DNA from: Acidobacteriota bacterium
GTDB lineage: Bacteria > Acidobacteriota > Vicinamibacteria > Vicinamibacterales > Fen-181
Direction of reading: 5' to 3'
Assembly: GCA_003157675.1 (NCBI GenBank)
Contig: PMKG01000431.1
Location: 671-6,860 of the forward strand
Length of the DNA: 6,190 bases
A program made the position numbers and the translations under genes. This document shows, piece after piece, positions 1 through 6,035 of the stretch. Positions within the stretch are counted from its first letter, which is position 1. Every line of letters begins with the position of its first letter. The notes under the pieces were generated by a model. The model did not search any database and was not told where the DNA came from. It saw only the letters and a program-made list of their open reading frames with translations.

Positions 1-2068
1 GGGCCGCCTGTTCCTGCCGGACGAGGACATCGACCGCGCGGTGCCGGTGGCCGTGCTGAGCTACAGCGCTTGGGTCAACCGGTTCGGCGGGGACCGCGGC
101 ATCGTGGGCCGGGCCATCACGCTCAGCGGCATCGCGTTCACGGTGGTCGGCGTGACGCAGGAGGGGTTCAAGGGGACCTTCGCGCTCGCCGGCCCGGACT
201 GGGTCTGGGTCCCGCTGGGCATGCGCGATCAGCTCTTCACCGGCCAGACCAGGACGCTCATCACCAACCGCCGGTTCCGCTGCCTGGGCATCCTGGGCCG
301 CCTGAAGCCGGGCGTCGGCGTCGGCGAGGCCCGGTCGACGATGAAGGTGCTAGCCGCGTCGCTCGCCCAGGAATACCCGGGCGACAACGGCGGTCGGACG
401 ATCGAGCTGGCGCCGGTTTCGGATTCGGCACTCGGGATCAACAACCGGGCGCAGTTCGTCCGTGCCGGCGGCGTCATGATGGCCATCGTCGGCCTCGTGC
501 TGCTCATCGCGTGCGTGAACGTCGCCAACCTTCTGCTCGCGCAGTCGGCGCGGCGGGAGAAGGACATCGCCGTCAGGTCCGCCCTGGGCGCGAGCCGCGT
601 CCGCGTGGTGAGGCAGTTGCTCGTCGAGAGCCTCGTGCTTTCCGTCGCCGGCGGCGCGGTGGGCCTTCTCGTCGCCTGGTGGGCCCGCAACGCGCTGTGG
701 GCGTTCCGCCCGCCGGCGCTTGCGACCGCGGCGATCGACCTCAGCCTGGATCGCACCGTGCTCGCGTTCACCGCGGGCGTCTCGCTCGTCACCGGCATCG
801 TCTTCGGCCTCGCCCCCGCCATCAAGCTGTCCCGGGCGAGCCTCGTCGACGCCCTGAAGCTCGGCGGCCGGAGCGGCGCGATGGGGGCCGGCCGCGGAGC
901 GCTTCGCAGTCTGCTCGTCGTGTCCGAAGTCGCCCTGGCCACCGTCGCGCTCGTCGGCGCCGGCCTGTTCGTTCGCAGCCTGCACGCGGCCCAGACGATG
1001 GACGTCGGGTTCGACGCGGGGCACCTCGCCATGGTGGGATTGAACCCGGGCGGACAGCGCTACGAGGAAGAGCGCGGACAGCAGTTCTACGTGGAGGCGA
1101 TCGAAGCGGCGCGGCAGATGCGCGGGGTCAGGGCGGCGGCCGTCGCGTCGATCGTGCCGCTCGCGGGCGGAAGCGGGGTGATGCTCACGGTGTTCCCTGA
1201 GGGCCACGAACAGTCGACGACCTCGCACGGAACGCTCATCAGCTTCGACGACGTGTCGCCGGGCTACTTCGAGACGATCGGCGTGCCATTCCGCGATGGG
1301 CGTGATTTCACGGCCTTCGATCGCGCCGAGGCCCCGCCGATCGCGATCGTCAACGAAGCCGTGGCCCGGCAGTTGTGGCCGGGCCAGCCGGCGCTCCACA
1401 AGCGCTTCACCATCGTCCAGTCAGAGGTGCTCTACGAGGTGGTGGGCGTCGTAGCCGACTCGGTGTTCGGGGCGCTGGGGGAGGATCCGACGCCGGTCAT
1501 CTTCCGGCCGCTCCGGCAGGAGTACGCGCCCGCGGCGGCGCTCGTCGTCCGAACGATCGGTGACCCGAAGGCGCTTGTGGGCGACGTTCGCGCCCGGATC
1601 AAGGTGATCGACCCGCACATGCCGCTCAGAAACGGCGGCACGATTGCCGAGCAGGTCGAACAGAATCTGTGGGCGCCGCGGATGGGCGCCGCGCTGTTCA
1701 GCATTTTCGGCCTGCTCGCCCTCGTACTGGCGGCGATCGGCATCTACGGCGTGATGGCCTACACCGTCACGCTCAGGACGCAGGAGATCGGGTTCCGCCT
1801 CGCGCTCGGCGCGCAGCGGTCCGACGTCCTGCGGCTCGTGGTCGGCCAGGGCATGGTGCTGGCGCTGACGGGGCTCGTCGTCGGGCTCGTGCTGGCGGTT
1901 GGGCTCGGCCGGCGCACCGCGCAGTTGCTGTTCGGCGTCAAGCCGCACGATCCCCTGACGCTTGCCGGTGTGGCCGTGGGTCTCGGCCTCGTCGCGCTCG
2001 TCGCCTGTCTCTTCCCCGCCCGGCGCGCGACGAAAGTCGACCCGATGGTGGCGCTGCGGAACGAGTGA
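1..2068 (+). CDS. ABC transporter permease, MacB/FtsX family (orphan ADOP-like), 5'-truncated by window edge
   Basis: This is an inner-membrane permease subunit of the MacB/FtsX type. The frame is open from base 2 (GRLFLPDED before the first listed GTG at 41), so the true start is left of the window; the GTG is not the start. What is seen: a periplasmic core region (PVAVLSYSAW, VVGRAITLSG-like, VVGV, LGRLKPG) at about nt 35-460; a first FtsX-like membrane domain at about nt 470-870 with the family signatures ACVNVANLLLA and EKDIAVRSALGASR; a further helix at about 905-990; a second periplasmic core (YFETIGVPFRDGRDF, AIVNEAVAR); and a second FtsX domain at about nt 1675-2068 with IGIYGVMAY, EIGFRLALGAQ and the family-typical end PARRATKVDPMVALR. 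The two-core, two-FtsX layout without a fused ATPase matches the duplicated orphan permeases common in Acidobacteriota; full-length members are about 800-900 residues, so roughly 100-200 are missing. The substrate cannot be read from the sequence. No ATPase gene follows; the next gene converges. Confidence 0.93.
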   Translation, partial: GRLFLPDEDIDRAVPVAVLSYSAWVNRFGGDRGIVGRAITLSGIAFTVVGVTQEGFKGTFALAGPDWVWVPLGMRDQLFTGQTRTLITNRRFRCLGILGRLKPGVGVGEARSTMKVLAASLAQEYPGDNGGRTIELAPVSDSALGINNRAQFVRAGGVMMAIVGLVLLIACVNVANLLLAQSARREKDIAVRSALGASRVRVVRQLLVESLVLSVAGGAVGLLVAWWARNALWAFRPPALATAAIDLSLDRTVLAFTAGVSLVTGIVFGLAPAIKLSRASLVDALKLGGRSGAMGAGRGALRSLLVVSEVALATVALVGAGLFVRSLHAAQTMDVGFDAGHLAMVGLNPGGQRYEEERGQQFYVEAIEAARQMRGVRAAAVASIVPLAGGSGVMLTVFPEGHEQSTTSHGTLISFDDVSPGYFETIGVPFRDGRDFTAFDRAEAPPIAIVNEAVARQLWPGQPALHKRFTIVQSEVLYEVVGVVADSVFGALGEDPTPVIFRPLRQEYAPAAALVVRTIGDPKALVGDVRARIKVIDPHMPLRNGGTIAEQVEQNLWAPRMGAALFSIFGLLALVLAAIGIYGVMAYTVTLRTQEIGFRLALGAQRSDVLRLVVGQGMVLALTGLVVGLVLAVGLGRRTAQLLFGVKPHDPLTLAGVAVGLGLVALVACLFPARRATKVDPMVALRNE

Positions 2069-2105
2069 CCACGCCGGCTGGACCCGTCACGGCCCGGGCG
2101 GCCGA

Positions 2106-2975
2106 CTACCAGCCCTCGCTCCGGTGCTCACCCCTGGGCGCGGAACGATAGACCACGCCCACGACGAACCTGAACTGACTCCATGGTCCGGATGAGTTGG
2201 ACAATCTGCACCAACTGGCCTCGAATCGCGTGGCCATTCGTCCTTCGCCAATCTCCACTCCGCCGCCGGGCTGAATGACGAAGTAGTCGTGACGCGCAGG
2301 TTCACCAGGAAAGTTCAGGTTCGTTCTGGCGTAGCCGGCCAGCAACTGCGCATATGGCACGACCGTGCGAAACTGCCGAAGAGCAACTCGGCCCCCGGCA
2401 AGCGCCACATACATCATCTCGCTCCAATCGACGACGCCTGAGGCCCGCCCGCTGAAGCGATTCACGCTCGCGTCGAACACCACGCCAAACCACGGGGTGA
2501 GATTCCCGACGACCGAGCCATTGAGGCCGAGCCTTGAGTTGATGCCGGTGTCAGCACGCACGAATGACCACCCGATCGCCGCTTCTGCCTGAGGAAAGGA
2601 CGACAGAGGCGGAGATGGCGGGGCGGGGGGCGGAGGCGTAGCCGTAGCCGTGCGGGGCTCCGGTCGGTACATCGGGGGGGGCACCCACGCGTTGAACTTC
2701 AGCAACGACCGCTGGACCCACCCGGCGCGACGGCCCCACTGTACGTCCTCGAACTGGACCTGGACCCAGTCTCCCTCTTCTCCAAGGACCTTCACGACCG
2801 TGCCAGGCTCGAGGACGCGCAATGGCACCCTCGAGACGTCGGCCAGGAGGTAGATCGGCGCGTTTTCGGTAACGGTTGCGGTTCGCCCTGACGGTGTCTG
2901 CGCCAGCGCGACCGACGCGACGAGTCCGCCGACGGCAGCCGTTGCCAGAATCGCCATCAGATTATGTCGAACCAT
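2106..2975 (-). CDS. Exported SH3-domain protein with C-terminal putative outer-membrane beta-barrel
   Basis: The 289-residue product starts with a signal peptide (hydrophobic residues about 6-24, likely cut after ALA at 23-25). Residues about 31-93 look like a bacterial SH3 domain: PGTVVKVL, GDWVQVQF and AGWVQRSLL follow the SH3_3 pattern. A proline-rich linker (about 99-126, PPPPAPPSPP) leads to a glycine/aromatic-rich region (about 128-278) with alternating short strands such as GWSFVRAD, PWFGVVFDASVNRF and FRFVVGVVYR, as in small porin-like barrels. An envelope role, perhaps cell-wall contact by the SH3 part with the barrel in the outer membrane, is inferred; the true function is unknown. 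The ATG start is supported by GGAGG a few bases upstream and by a promoter-like pair at 3021-3049. The gene converges with the permease, with 37 bp between stops. A tail of about 11 charged residues follows the last aromatic strand, unusual because barrels commonly end on an aromatic residue of the last strand, although W is the final residue here. Confidence 0.8.
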   Translation of the reverse strand: MVRHNLMAILATAAVGGLVASVALAQTPSGRTATVTENAPIYLLADVSRVPLRVLEPGTVVKVLGEEGDWVQVQFEDVQWGRRAGWVQRSLLKFNAWVPPPMYRPEPRTATATPPPPAPPSPPLSSFPQAEAAIGWSFVRADTGINSRLGLNGSVVGNLTPWFGVVFDASVNRFSGRASGVVDWSEMMYVALAGGRVALRQFRTVVPYAQLLAGYARTNLNFPGEPARHDYFVIQPGGGVEIGEGRMATRFEASWCRLSNSSGPWSQFRFVVGVVYRSAPRGEHRSEGW

Positions 2976-3020
2976 GATCCTCCACCTCTCCGAGGGCGCA
3001 CAAGTGACCGGCCCAACCAG

Positions 3021-3049
3021 AACATACAGATCTTATCGGATCATGTCGA
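3021..3049 (-). promoter_or_regulatory. Sigma70-like promoter of the SH3/barrel gene
   Basis: On the - strand TCGACA (3049-3044, five of six to TTGACA) and TATGTT (3026-3021, four of six to TATAAT) are separated by 17 bp. Transcription would begin near 3014, giving a leader of about 38 nt with the GGAGG ribosome binding site close to the ATG at 2975. Prediction only; a GC-rich organism may tolerate weaker matches. Confidence 0.45.
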
Positions 3050-3056
3050 GGAATCC

Positions 3057-3093
3057 TGATGGGCCGGTGAGGGTCGAATCCACGACCACCGCA
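3057..3093 (-). pseudogene. Degenerate tRNA-Lys-like 3' half
   Basis: Read on the - strand, this piece matches the 3' half of the adjacent tRNA-Lys (3132-3169): about 32 of 38 positions agree with one single-base gap, covering the anticodon 3' stem, variable loop, T arm and acceptor 3' strand, and ending ATCA instead of ACCA. Its acceptor strand CCGGCCC would pair perfectly with GGGCCGG of the intact gene. The T stem is spoilt (an A-C mismatch at the loop-closing pair), and nothing recognisable as anticodon loop, D arm or acceptor 5' strand follows in 3094-3131. It is therefore not a functional tRNA. It begins exactly 75 bp, one tRNA length, before the 3' end of the intact gene. It may be the decayed member of a tandem tRNA pair or a footprint of an integration event. 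Confidence 0.7.
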
Positions 3094-3131
3094 ATGCACG
3101 CGTGTAGACGACCGTATTCATTGGGTAATTC

Positions 3132-3206
3132 TGGTGAGCCGGGTGGGGATCGAACCCACGACCACCGCATTAAAAGTGCGATGCTCTACCACTGAGCTAC
3201 CGGCCC
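3132..3206 (-). tRNA. tRNA-Lys (anticodon TTT)
   Basis: The - strand folds into a complete 75-nt cloverleaf: acceptor GGGCCGG with CCGGCTC (one G-U), D stem GCTC/GAGC, anticodon stem TCGCA/TGCGG with loop CTTTTAA (anticodon TTT, lysine), T stem GTGGG/CCCAC with loop TTCGATC, discriminator A and an encoded CCA. It reads AAA and AAG by wobble. It is transcribed away from the coiled-coil gene at 3388. No T-rich terminator is evident downstream. Confidence 0.97.
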
Positions 3207-3263
3207 CTGCCTGGGAAGGGCGACGCCGCCGAAGCGCCTGGTATGGCGCGGCGCTTTACGGCC

Positions 3264-3272
3264 ATCGTAGCA
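3264..3272 (-). promoter_or_regulatory. Possible extended -10 of tRNA-Lys
   Basis: On the - strand the nonamer TGCTACGAT fits an extended -10 box (TGn then a TATAAT-like hexamer, four of six). A transcript would start near 3257, about 50 nt before the mature tRNA 5' end. No good -35 box is present at 16-18 bp, so this is tentative. Confidence 0.3.
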
Positions 3273-3292
3273 CAACCGTCGCGGCCGAACGG

Positions 3293-3310
3293 GCCCGGCA
3301 AACGCCGGGC
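3293..3310. repeat. Perfect 7-bp hairpin in divergent intergenic region
   Basis: GCCCGGC (3293-3299) and GCCGGGC (3304-3310) form a perfect GC stem around the loop AAAC. No T-run follows on either strand, so it does not look like an intrinsic terminator. It lies between the two opposing -10-like boxes of tRNA-Lys and the coiled-coil gene, where a protein-binding dyad or chance GC-rich palindrome are both possible. Confidence 0.4.
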
Positions 3311-3331
3311 GGAGGCGTCTCTCCACCTTCC

Positions 3332-3340
3332 TGCTATCAT
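3332..3340 (+). promoter_or_regulatory. Possible extended -10 of the coiled-coil hypothetical gene
   Basis: TGCTATCAT is an extended -10 box with five of six matches to TATAAT. Initiation near 3347 would give a leader of about 41 nt ending in the strong AGGAGG ribosome binding site at 3378-3383. There is no convincing -35 hexamer, as is common with extended -10 promoters. Confidence 0.4.
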
Positions 3341-3387
3341 TCGCGTTCGGCTGGAGTCATCGGATAGGGAGCGACGCAGGAGGGACC

Positions 3388-4197
3388 ATGCAGCAGCGCA
3401 GCAGGACCGTGGCGGTTGTCGTCCTCGCCGTGACCGTCGGGTTGGGGATTGGCGCGTGGGCGCAGGGGGCGCTTTCGTCCCTTGGCGTCGACGAGCCGAC
3501 CGCGCGGGGAGGGTTTGTCAACGCGCTCGCCCGGGGAGGCGTGCCTGTCTACATGGCCGCCAAGGCCTTCAGGACTGCGCCGCCCGCCACGAGAGCCGCG
3601 CTCGTGAAGACGGCGATCTCGTGGGCCCGGACCTACAGCGAGTCAGCCTCGTTCAAAGCCGACTACGACAAGCAGCGGGCGACCGACGTTCCGAAGCCGC
3701 CCCGGTTCAAGGGCAGCGTCGACGAGGAACTGGCTGCCCAGCGCGCCGAGCGGCTGAAGGGCGTCGAGGACGCCAGGAAGAACCTCGCGACCCTGCCGGC
3801 CAATCTCCGCCCGCAGATGGAGAAGATGGTCAAGCAGATGGAGGAGCAGAACGCGAAGATCGACCACGACGCCCAGATGCAGGCGATGCTGCGCCAGGGG
3901 ATCGAGACGCAGCGCGCCAACGAGACGAAGGCCTACGAGCAGAGCATGCAGCAGCACGACGCGCGCTTCCCCGCCGACCCGCGGGCGCTCATCGCGCGGC
4001 GGCTCCGGGAGTTCCTCGATCTCAGCAAGGACGTCGACTTCGGCGCGAAGCTCGTGCCCGGCGGCTCGAAGCAGCGATTCGCCGACGTTCGCTACGAGGA
4101 GAAGCCGGACCAGTGGAAGCTGTGCTACCGCGCCGGGCGCGAAGCCGTGACGGCCGCACGCGAGGCCGCGCAGACCTGGCTCGGTGCGATCAAGTAG
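3388..4197 (+). CDS. Exported coiled-coil hypothetical protein
   Basis: I do not recognise a named family for this 269-residue product. The start is well supported by AGGAGG four bases upstream of the ATG. Residues 1-25 form a signal peptide: RSR, then a run of V/A/L/G, and a likely cut after AWA (23-25). The mature part is hydrophilic. Residues about 112-190 are rich in E, K, Q, R and A and include the stretch MEKMVKQMEEQNAKIDHD, indicating long helices and probably a coiled coil. The last third (about 195-269) has a compact region with YEEKPDQWKLCYRAG and one cysteine (246), so no disulphide within the monomer. No catalytic motif is seen. It is likely a periplasmic or envelope-associated helical protein. 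It stands alone: tRNA-Lys diverges on the left and tRNA-Glu follows 108 bp after its stop. Its last 8 bases overlap the end of the antisense recombinase frame. Confidence 0.82.
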   Translation: MQQRSRTVAVVVLAVTVGLGIGAWAQGALSSLGVDEPTARGGFVNALARGGVPVYMAAKAFRTAPPATRAALVKTAISWARTYSESASFKADYDKQRATDVPKPPRFKGSVDEELAAQRAERLKGVEDARKNLATLPANLRPQMEKMVKQMEEQNAKIDHDAQMQAMLRQGIETQRANETKAYEQSMQQHDARFPADPRALIARRLREFLDLSKDVDFGAKLVPGGSKQRFADVRYEEKPDQWKLCYRAGREAVTAAREAAQTWLGAIK

Positions 4198-6028
4198 TCT
4201 CGCCGACTTGCGGCTCTCGACCTTCGGCTTCCGGCAAGGCTCCTGCCGGTGCCCGCGTTGCCGACATCTCGGAACGCGTGGTAAACTCAGAAGTTCTTTC
4301 TGCGCGTCCCCATCGTCCAGAGGCCCAGGACGTGGCCCTTTCAAGGCCAAAACACGGGTTCGAATCCCGTTGGGGACGCCATCGCTCATGCACTCCGACC
4401 GTTCCGGTCAACAATCCCCCGATCGACGCCATCCCGCGGAACTCGACCGGCGCGTGAATTCCGGGCGCCAGGGGTGTGAACGCCAGGCGGCCGACGAGTA
4501 GCCGCGCGAGCACGGGGCGGGCCTCCGTCGCCTCATCCGCCAGGAGGCCGCGCCAGTCCTCCAGGTCGTCGAGCAGTTCCCGCTCGAGGCGCTTCGCTTC
4601 GAACTTCGCGGTCTTCCCCATCGCCTCGGCTGCGTGGGCCCGCTGTGCCGCCCGGGCGCGCCGGATCTCCCGGTCCTGAACGGCCGCCAGCAGGGCGGGC
4701 AGTTCCCCGCCGCCGGCGATCGCCGAGGTCAGGCGTGCCAACTCCCGATCGAGGTTCGCGACTTCAGCCTGGAAGCTGTCCGCCGACTCATCCCCGTCTG
4801 GCGAGTGCAGGCGCGCGATCGCCCGCTCGAGCGCCCCGCGAACGATGGCCGGGTTGAGCAGATCGTCGCGCAACGTCGCGAGGACGGCCCGGTTCGCCAG
4901 GTCCATCGGCATCTCGAAGCACCGCTCGCAGACCGACCGGCCGCGAAGGTGATACGAGCTGCAGCCGTAGTAGAACGCCCGCTGGCTGCCGTGGGACCGG
5001 CTCCGCACGTAGAGGCTACCGCCGCACGTAGCGCACGTCGCGAACCCGGAGAGCAGGTACTTGGGCTCCACGCGGCCCGCGGGGCGCCCGAACACGAGGC
5101 CGTGTGTTCCCTGCAGGTACTCGGTCCGCAGCGCCTCGAGCTTCGCCCGAGCGGCACGCCACAGGGCCTCGTCGATGATCTGGAGGTGCGGCGCCGGCAC
5201 CCGGATCCACTCGCTCTCGGGCCGGGGGAGGTAGCGTTTCTGGCCCCACCGGTCGCGCTTGCGGGTCGTGTTCCACACGATCTCGCCGCGGTACAGGGGC
5301 CGGGCGAGGATGGCTACGATCGCTGATGGGGACCAGGACACCGGACGTCCCTGCTGTGCTCGGGGACACGGCGCGCCGACGTCGTTGAGCGTCCTCGCGA
5401 TCGCCCTTTTTCCGTGGCCGGCCGCGGCCAGCTCGAAGATACGCCTGACGACAGTCGCCTCGTTCTCGTTGATGCGCCGCTCGACGTGCGAGCGTGCGCC
5501 GCTGGCGTCCAGGACGTCGATGTTGTCGTACCCGAAGACGCGCCCCCCGGTGACATGCCCCGCCCGCGCCTTTCGCTGCATCGCATCGCTGGTCCGCTGG
5601 CGCGCCCTTTCACGTTCGAGCTCGTCGGCGAAGGTCGTCAGCGAGAGCATGATCTTGTCGGTCGGGCTGTCGAGCGTGCGCTCCCGGTCCTCGAGGTAGA
5701 ACCACACGGCCACGCCGGCTTGGACGATTTGCTTCAGCGCGTAGGCGGTCTCGATCGCCTCGCGCCCCAACCGGCTCTCTTCGCTCATCACGAGCACTTG
5801 GAACGGCGCAGGCGGTTTGACGGCGTTCATCAGCCGGAGGAACCCGGGGCGCGCCGCGAACTCGGCGCCGCTGATCCCGTCATCGACGTAAACGTGACCC
5901 TCGGCGACGGTCCAGCCCTTCCGCATCGCGTAGGCGCGGCCGTGTTCCACCTGGCGCGCAACCGACTTCTGGTCGTCCGCGACGCCGACCTGCTCGGTAG
6001 ACTTCCGCGCGTAGATGGCCGCAATCAT
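4190..6028 (-). CDS. Large serine recombinase (site-specific integrase/resolvase family), reading through tRNA-Glu in antisense
   Basis: This enzyme cuts and rejoins DNA at attachment sites using a serine nucleophile. Seen in the 612-residue frame: the N-terminal resolvase domain (about 1-150) with YARKS (Arg8, catalytic Ser10), DDGISG (49-54), SRLGR (85-89) and the E-helix region FADELERERARQRT; a Recombinase domain (about 163-295) with GYDN, IFELAAAG, LARPLYRGEIVWN and WIRVPAPHLQIID; a zinc ribbon (about 325-370) with Cys332, Cys335, Cys356 and Cys367; then a coiled-coil segment rich in R, E and A (about 395-490) and the family-like end LLVGRLAFTP...GLLTGTVG (to about 545). All key catalytic residues are present, so it is probably active. 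The ATG follows GAGG and lies 7 nt after the stop of an upstream ORF. Oddity: no stop occurs at the natural end; residues 550-575 are antisense tRNA-Glu and 576-612 are antisense to its promoter and to the end of the coiled-coil gene. The core enzyme call is firm; whether the 63-residue tail is made or tolerated is unknown. Confidence 0.93.
   Translation of the reverse strand: MIAAIYARKSTEQVGVADDQKSVARQVEHGRAYAMRKGWTVAEGHVYVDDGISGAEFAARPGFLRLMNAVKPPAPFQVLVMSEESRLGREAIETAYALKQIVQAGVAVWFYLEDRERTLDSPTDKIMLSLTTFADELERERARQRTSDAMQRKARAGHVTGGRVFGYDNIDVLDASGARSHVERRINENEATVVRRIFELAAAGHGKRAIARTLNDVGAPCPRAQQGRPVSWSPSAIVAILARPLYRGEIVWNTTRKRDRWGQKRYLPRPESEWIRVPAPHLQIIDEALWRAARAKLEALRTEYLQGTHGLVFGRPAGRVEPKYLLSGFATCATCGGSLYVRSRSHGSQRAFYYGCSSYHLRGRSVCERCFEMPMDLANRAVLATLRDDLLNPAIVRGALERAIARLHSPDGDESADSFQAEVANLDRELARLTSAIAGGGELPALLAAVQDREIRRARAAQRAHAAEAMGKTAKFEAKRLERELLDDLEDWRGLLADEATEARPVLARLLVGRLAFTPLAPGIHAPVEFRGMASIGGLLTGTVGVHERWRPQRDSNPCFGLERATSWASGRWGRAERTSEFTTRSEMSATRAPAGALPEAEGREPQVGETT
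4231..4249 (+). terminator. Weak hairpin after the coiled-coil gene
   Basis: CCGGCA (4231-4236) and TGCCGG (4244-4249) form a 6-bp stem with a 7-nt loop, 34 bp past the stop codon and upstream of the tRNA-Glu promoter. The following bases (TGCCCGCGTTG) contain no real T-tract, so termination here is uncertain. Confidence 0.25.
4258..4287 (+). promoter_or_regulatory. Promoter of tRNA-Glu
   Basis: TTGCCG (4258-4263, four of six to TTGACA) and TAAACT (4282-4287, four of six to TATAAT) are spaced by 18 bp. Initiation near 4294 would be about 12 bases before the mature tRNA 5' end, a usual distance for a tRNA gene. The promoter lies within the antisense extension of the recombinase frame. Confidence 0.5.
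4306..4381 (+). tRNA. tRNA-Glu (anticodon TTC); apparent integration target
   Basis: A complete 76-nt cloverleaf: acceptor GTCCCCA/TGGGGAC fully paired, D stem GTCC/GGAC, anticodon stem TGGCC/GGCCA with loop CTTTCAA (anticodon TTC, glutamate), T stem ACGGG/CCCGT with loop TTCGAAT, discriminator G and an encoded CCA. All stems pair without mismatch, so the gene should still work despite the element beside it. The recombinase frame on the - strand passes through its whole length; the complement of CCA plus the first tRNA-external step reads as Trp550 of that frame. No terminator follows on +, consistent with foreign DNA joined at the 3' end. Confidence 0.97.
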
Positions 6029-6035
6029 GGTCGCC

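Noticed and set aside
2090..2104. CGGCC/GGCCG hairpin between the convergent permease and SH3 genes as a shared terminator
   Set aside because: The stem is only 5 bp and has no T-tract on either side; in sequence this GC-rich such palindromes are common.
2068..2105. The permease as part of a transporter operon with a nearby ATPase
   Set aside because: No ATPase (Walker A or signature motif) is visible in any frame of the window, and the next gene converges; any partner would be to the left.
2974..3367. Short + strand ORFs with GDRTHDHRIKSAMLYH and VGIEPTTTALKVRCSTTELP
   Set aside because: These are translations of the complement of tRNA-Lys, a well-known source of false protein annotations; no ribosome binding site or family supports them.
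3643..4389. A 248-codon - strand ORF rich in L, R and V
   Set aside because: It is a high-GC shadow of the coiled-coil gene; its first residues (NGIRTRVLALKGPRPGP) are antisense tRNA-Glu, and it lies opposite a gene with signal peptide and ribosome binding site.
3243..4457. A 404-codon + strand ORF overlapping the coiled-coil gene and tRNA-Glu
   Set aside because: Arg/Ala/Gly-rich frame-shifted shadow that reads through a tRNA; the 3388 frame has the signal peptide, ribosome binding site and plausible composition.
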